From contig OX031068.1 in the NCBI GenBank assembly GCA_943736015.1, positions 25,490,296-25,554,295 on the forward strand: a stretch of 64,000 nt of DNA. Direction: 5' to 3'. How positions within the stretch are numbered: the stretch's first letter is position 1; each line of letters begins with the position of its first letter. The position numbers were made by a program, and so were the translations under genes. Below the pieces are notes generated by a model. It was not told the DNA's origin, did no database searches, and worked only from the letters and a program-made list of their open reading frames with translations. The stretch is from Tridacna crocea. Its lineage: Eukaryota > Mollusca > Bivalvia > Cardiida > Cardiidae. Positions 59,854 through 64,000 of the stretch are shown in pieces.

Positions 59854-60088
59854 CCTTTACCAAACAATCCCTGGTTTTTTACGACCCCGATATAGAAGCC
59901 TCTTGAAAACATTGTGGGAAAAGGAGAAAATGCTGGTAACCAGCATTTTCTCCTTTTCCCAGAATATTTTTTTTTTACCCTGCTGAAAACAAATTTCAAT
60001 TTTTGAGTTGTTTATTTTGTTGTCTGCAATTGTTGCCTTATTCTTCAGTCATTAAGTTAGAACTCGGGATTGTGTGGTAAAGGGTTAA
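59851..60088 (-). mobile_element. Family A chimera
   Basis: Begins as a normal '-' copy (TTTACCAAACAATCCCTGG) but after TTGTCTGCAATTGTTGCC switches to the other outer arm (GAACTCGGGATTGTGTGG). Both ends therefore carry the same arm type. Confidence 0.82.
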
Positions 60089-60338
60089 ACAAGTACTGAG
60101 TAATTAAAGTCAACTCCTCTGATACAAAACTAATAAAAATAGATCACATAATTTTGACATATACAATTGTAAAACTTATGCAAACTATTGCAAACTTAAG
60201 AGCTTTATCATAATTCAGAACGACGTAGCCGTATTTCAAATACACAGCACAATACCCTATTTTCTTTCCCATATCACACACTATCAGTAAGTGCAAAATA
60301 TATAACAAATGGAGACAAAATCCAACAATCTTTAAAAC
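60089..60338. other. Intergenic spacer
   Basis: No recognised feature. Confidence 0.4.
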
Positions 60339-60569
60339 TTAAACTCTTTACTGAATAACAAAGTTTTGGACTGGTCCAAATTGAAACCATTTCTAGACAA
60401 CAACATAAAAGTTACCGAAGAATTGAAATTTGTTTTGGAAAGGGTAAATAACATTGTGGGAAAAGGAGAAAATGTTGGTTACCAGCATTTTCTCCCTTTT
60501 TCCATGATGTTTTCAAAAGGCTTCTTTCAGACGGTCCTTCAAAGTCTGGATTGTGTGGTAAAGGGTTGA
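60339..60569 (+). mobile_element. Family A MITE
   Basis: Complete; 3' TTAA reads TTGA and begins the next copy. Confidence 0.9.
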
Positions 60570-60968
60570 ACTCCTTACCACAAAACAAAATTTTAGTTGG
60601 TCGTATTGGTTGGTTGTAATGGGGTTTAACACCACTTTAACAGCTAAGGTCATATTATGGCAGTCAGTGACGCACATGTGTTTCCTGGCTTACTCACATC
60701 AGTACTAACACAACTTTCTTTCCAAAGCCACAACTACCTTTCTCACATGCTTCAGCAGAGATGAGAGGCGAAAATACGCCAGAAAGCAAGTTCGTCACAG
60801 CAGGGTATCGAACTCAAACCACCAGGTCATGAGTCCGACCTGCTCACCACTGAGCCACGCAGGCAGGCACAAAATTTTAGTACTGCCACAAATGGAAGCA
60901 TTTGCAAACAACAAATTAAATGTGGTTCAAATGATGAAAGGGTAGGAAACATTGCAGAAAAAGGAGAA
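60566..60968 (+). mobile_element. Family A copy split by SINE S1 and cut by a Helentron-like element
   Basis: Head 60566-60597, continuation 60869-60965 (TGGAAGCATTTGCAAACAAC to GCAGAAAAAGGAG), then broken at 60966. Confidence 0.8.
60598..60868 (-). repeat. SINE S1 with target duplication
   Basis: Flanked by ACAAAATTTTAGT (60585-60597 and 60869-60881), a 13-bp target duplication typical of LINE-mobilised elements. Minus-strand head GGCTCAGTGGTGAGCAGG, box-B-like GAGTTCGATACCC. Confidence 0.85.
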
Positions 60969-61206
60969 CAAGAGGGCCATTGGCCCTGGAACCCTCACCT
61001 TAGACTGTAGCTTATGAGTGAAATTTAATTCTTTGAACAACTTTGGTAGAGCTTCACCAAAGGAACATAACTGCCAAGTTTCATAAAGATTAGCCAATGG
61101 CTTAGGAGATGTTTAAAATAATTGTTGACAGACGCTGGAAGACAGACACCGGACATAGGGCAATCACAATAACTCACCTCTCACACTTTGTGCTAAGGTG
61201 AGCTAC
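60966..61206 (-). mobile_element. Short Helentron-like element
   Basis: Read on the minus strand: TAGCTCACCTTAGCACAAAG at the 5' end; GGTGAGGGTTCCAGGGCCAA, hairpin and CTCTTGTT at the 3' end. One internal unit only. Confidence 0.6.
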
Positions 61207-62395
61207 CAAATACCAAAGCTCTATGTCTTCCAGTTTCAAAGAAGAATTTTAAATTTTCCTTCTTTGCCTGTTCAATGTTGTGATCCCCGGGGCTGGGCCA
61301 GTTTTGACCAAAGCAGCATCCTTGGAACATACTTGGTAGAGGTCCACTCAAAGATGCTACATACCAAATTTCAAAGCTCTACACTTTCCTGTTTAAGAGA
61401 AAAAGAAATTTGAAGTTTTCCTTCTTTGTGCCCATGTTCCAACTTATGACCAAACTTGGTAGAGGTCCACTAGAAGATTCTGCATACCAAGTATCAAAGC
61501 TCTGCACCATCAAATTTCAGAAAAGAAGATTTTTTGAGAAGTTTTCCTTCTTTGTTGCTATGTTCGAACCTGTGACCCTCGGGGCAGGGCCAGTTTTGAC
61601 CCCAAGGGTATAACATGAACAAACTTGGTAGAGGTCCACAAGGAACTACTACATGCCAAATATTCAAGCTCTATGCCTTCTACTTTAAGAGAATAAGAAT
61701 TTTAAAATTTTCTTTCTTTGTTCCTATGTTTGAACTTGTGACCCCTGGGACAGGGCCAGTTTTGATCCCAGGGGCATCATATGAATAAACTTGGTTGGGA
61801 TCCACTCAAGGATGCTACATACCAATATCAAAGCTCTATGCCTCTTAGTTTTTGAGAAGAAGAATATTAAAGTTTTCATTTTTTGTGCCTATGATCCAAC
61901 TTGTGTCCCCCTGGGTGGGGCCAGTTTTGACCCCAGGGACATTACATGAACAAACTTGGTAGAGGTCTACTAGGGGCTGCCACAAACCAAATACCAAAGC
62001 TCTACACCATCTAGTTTCAGAAGAGAAGATTTTTAAAGTTTTCCTTCTTTGTTCCTATGCTCGAACTTGTGACCCCCGGGCGGGGTCAGTTTTGACCCTT
62101 GGGCATCATTTGAACAAACTAGGTAGAGGTCCACTAGGAGATGCCCAAGACCAAATATCATAAGCTCTACCCTTTCTAGTTTCAGAGAAGAAAATTTTTA
62201 AAGTTTTCCTTATTTTTTCCTAAGCTCAAACTTGTGACCCCCAGGGTATTACCAGTTTTTGACCCCATGGGCATCATTTGAACAAACTTGGTAGTAATCC
62301 ACTAGGAGATGCCACACACCAAATATCAAAGCTCTATGCCATCTAGTTTCAGAGAAGAAGATTTTTAAAGATTTTGTATTTTTTTACTTCTCCTA
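61207..62395 (+). repeat. Tandem array of about 165-bp units
   Basis: Marker ACTTGGTAGAGGTCCAC at 61331, 61454, 61623, 61789, 61954, 62118 and 62286 (spacing 164-169 except the first, 123). Units carry GGGGCCAGTTTTGACC and ATCAAAGCTCTATGCC. Confidence 0.8.
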
Positions 62396-62579
62396 ATTAT
62401 TTGACACTGAAAACCTGTTTTTAACGAAATGGCCATATGTAACTATTTTTTGGTAGATGTATTCTTTCAGTTTGAAAAAGAAGGTTTTTTTTTTTTTCAA
62501 TTTTCATAGTACATGTATAACCCTGCCTAAAAATTATTTTCTGTAACTGGCTGAGGGGAACTACTTTTTATTACCACGG

Positions 62580-62761
62580 TAACCCTTAGGCAGCTAACTG
62601 TAACTCACAAAACTTTTGTAGACAATGTAGATCAAGATCAGACTGCACAGAATGTCTGATGAGAACTTATTTCTCAAAGAAATGAATTAGAAACAGAATC
62701 ATTTCGGTTTTTACCATCGGCTTGAAAGATTCATAAATCTATTTTGAAAGAGAAGGGTTAA
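62580..62761 (+). mobile_element. Family G MITE, core partly deleted
   Basis: GTAACCCTTAGGCAGCTAAC; ATCAGACTGCACAGAATGTC where one arm of the core is lost; ends GAAGGGTTAA shared with the next copy. Confidence 0.7.
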
Positions 62762-62984
62762 CTCTGCCAAATGAAAAAAAAATTAAACTAGTCAAAATAA
62801 AAAGTATTTGCAGACAGCAAAATGTATGTGAATAAAAAATTTAAATTTGATTTGGAAAGGGTGGAAAACATTGTGGGAAAAGGAGAAAATGATGGTTACC
62901 AACATTTTCTCCTTTCCCCAAAACTTTCCAAAAGCCTTCTCTTTCAGGGGCACTAAAAGTTGTCATTGTGTGGTAAAGGGTTAA
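62758..62984 (+). mobile_element. Family A MITE
   Basis: TTAA to TTAA, both arms moderately diverged. Confidence 0.88.
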
Positions 62985-63047
62985 AGGTCGACTAGAGAAA
63001 TCTAGATGTACCAGTACACAAAATTTTGTTGGCCTAAGCATTTATGT

Positions 63048-63275
63048 TTAACTCTTTACCAAACAACAGAATTTTAAACTGGTCCAAATTTAAAGCACTT
63101 GCAGACTACAAAATAAACAGAACTCAAAAATTGAAATTTGTTTCCAGCATGGTAGAAAACATTGTGGAAAAGGAGCAAATGCTGGTCACCAGCAATTTCT
63201 CCTTTTCCCACAGTGTTTTCAAAAACCTTCTATCACAGGGTCTAAAAAACCAGGGTTTGTTAGGGAAAGAGTTAA
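63048..63275 (+). mobile_element. Family A MITE
   Basis: Complete; AACCAGGGTTTGTTAGG right arm. Confidence 0.9.
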
Positions 63276-63598
63276 GACAAAACAATTCTTGAAGATCTGC
63301 TAAATTCCTCCATGGGCCAAAATAGCCTCGAAATTACAGTTATTTTTATGATCAGCCAGTAACAGATTAAGTCTCCACTCCATCATCAAATAGTCCTAGC
63401 TGGAAAGATTTAGTTAGATACACATCTTCTCTACATCGCAGCGTCTTCCTGAAAATAGAAAGCAAAATTCTCACTGATTTCAACTTTTCTTTAAAACCAA
63501 TCATGTGCTTTTTATAGATTCCTTTGCAGAAAGTTAAGATCCAAGATCAGACTGCATATATACTGCAAGACTGAACTAAGGTCTATGCCAACTAGTAT

Positions 63599-63780
63599 CA
63601 GAGCTTCAGATAGAGGGAGGGAATTTGATATTGAAAATATCGATTAATCTCCACTAAATCTTATGTTGTAGGTACTCATTAGAATTGTCTCATCGAGACG
63701 ATTCTAATTAGTACCCACAGAAAGGGTTTGGAAGAGGGATAATCCGTTTAGAAAACAATCACTCCTTATCTGGAGCTCTG
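63599..63780. mobile_element. Element F, second copy
   Basis: CAGAGCTTCAGATAGAGGG to TTATCTGGAGCTCTG. Flanked on both sides by family G-like pieces (63535-63590; 63785-63835). Confidence 0.75.
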
Positions 63781-63949
63781 AAGTTAAGATACAAGATCAG
63801 ACTACATGTGTACTCCAGATTGATCTGGGAGTATGCAGAGAAATTCTACCCAAAAGCAGTTTTGAAACGACATTTAGTTGGCTTATTTTCCCTGACAGAA
63901 AATTTGAATTTTGTTTACTTTGCAGTGTGTACTGTGCTTTTTTTAACAG

Positions 63950-64000
63950 CTGGCGGATTTTGCACAAAATGGTAACAGGAGTCGGGGCATGCCAACAAAT
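63950..64000 (+). CDS. Possible exon at window end (next gene)
   Basis: A strong acceptor (TGTGC, seven T, AACAG) precedes 51 nt that stay open in one frame and read LADFAQNGNRSRGMPTN. The composition is more coding-like than its surroundings. I do not recognise the protein, and the exon runs off the window. Confidence 0.3.
   Translation, partial: MADFAQNGNRSRGMPTN

Noticed and set aside
343-63275. CRISPR array or regulatory hairpin family
   Set aside because: Copies are TTAA-bounded mobile elements at irregular spacing in an animal genome with introns.

Overview
The window is animal nuclear DNA: AT-rich, with spliced exons, large introns and very dense short repeats. The repeat repertoire (TTAA-bounded palindromic MITEs, Helentron-like elements with internal arrays of about 160 bp, tRNA-derived SINEs, MITEs whose ends read GAGCCATGCTCTGGCAAAAG and CAACACGCGAAAAGG) suggests a bivalve mollusc, probably a heterodont clam or mussel. 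The species cannot be fixed from the sequence alone.

Left half (1490 to 35029): the 3' part of one gene on the + strand, the orthologue of FNDC3A/FNDC3B. Sixteen exons with GT-AG introns join into one uninterrupted frame of 847 residues plus stop. They encode the end of fibronectin type III (FN3) domain 1, FN3 domains 2 to 9, and a C-terminal membrane anchor. The N-terminal region and the start codon lie upstream of the window.

Right half (35030 to about 63949): 3' UTR and intergenic DNA with no gene I can recognise. A possible first-seen exon of another + strand gene starts at 63950. An interval of about 2.2 kb (50434 to 52677) is nearly free of the repeats found everywhere else.

The dominant feature is a swarm of non-autonomous elements. 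'Family A' is a TTAA-bounded MITE of about 229 bp with piggyBac-like ends (TTAACCC...) built round a 67-nt palindrome (two 33-nt arms and one central base). I place about 70 substantial copies and many fragments, roughly one per 0.8 kb. 'Family B' has different outer arms but the same palindrome architecture, and its base changes are mirrored in both arms. In-window empty sites show insertion at TTAA with duplication of TTAA. Copies are nested in one another, chained through a single shared TTAA, and in three places bounded by long direct repeats. Other families: G (TTAA-bounded, core TCAGACTGCACAGAA), D, E, F (hAT-like), H (TA-ended), I (144 bp), SINEs, and Helentron-like elements with arrays of 160 to 166 bp units.

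In the repeat entries '+' for family A means the arm carrying GAAAGCATTTGCAGACGAC comes first; '-' means the arm starting CCCATTACCACACAATCCC comes first. All boundaries were read by eye. Those of degraded copies are approximate.
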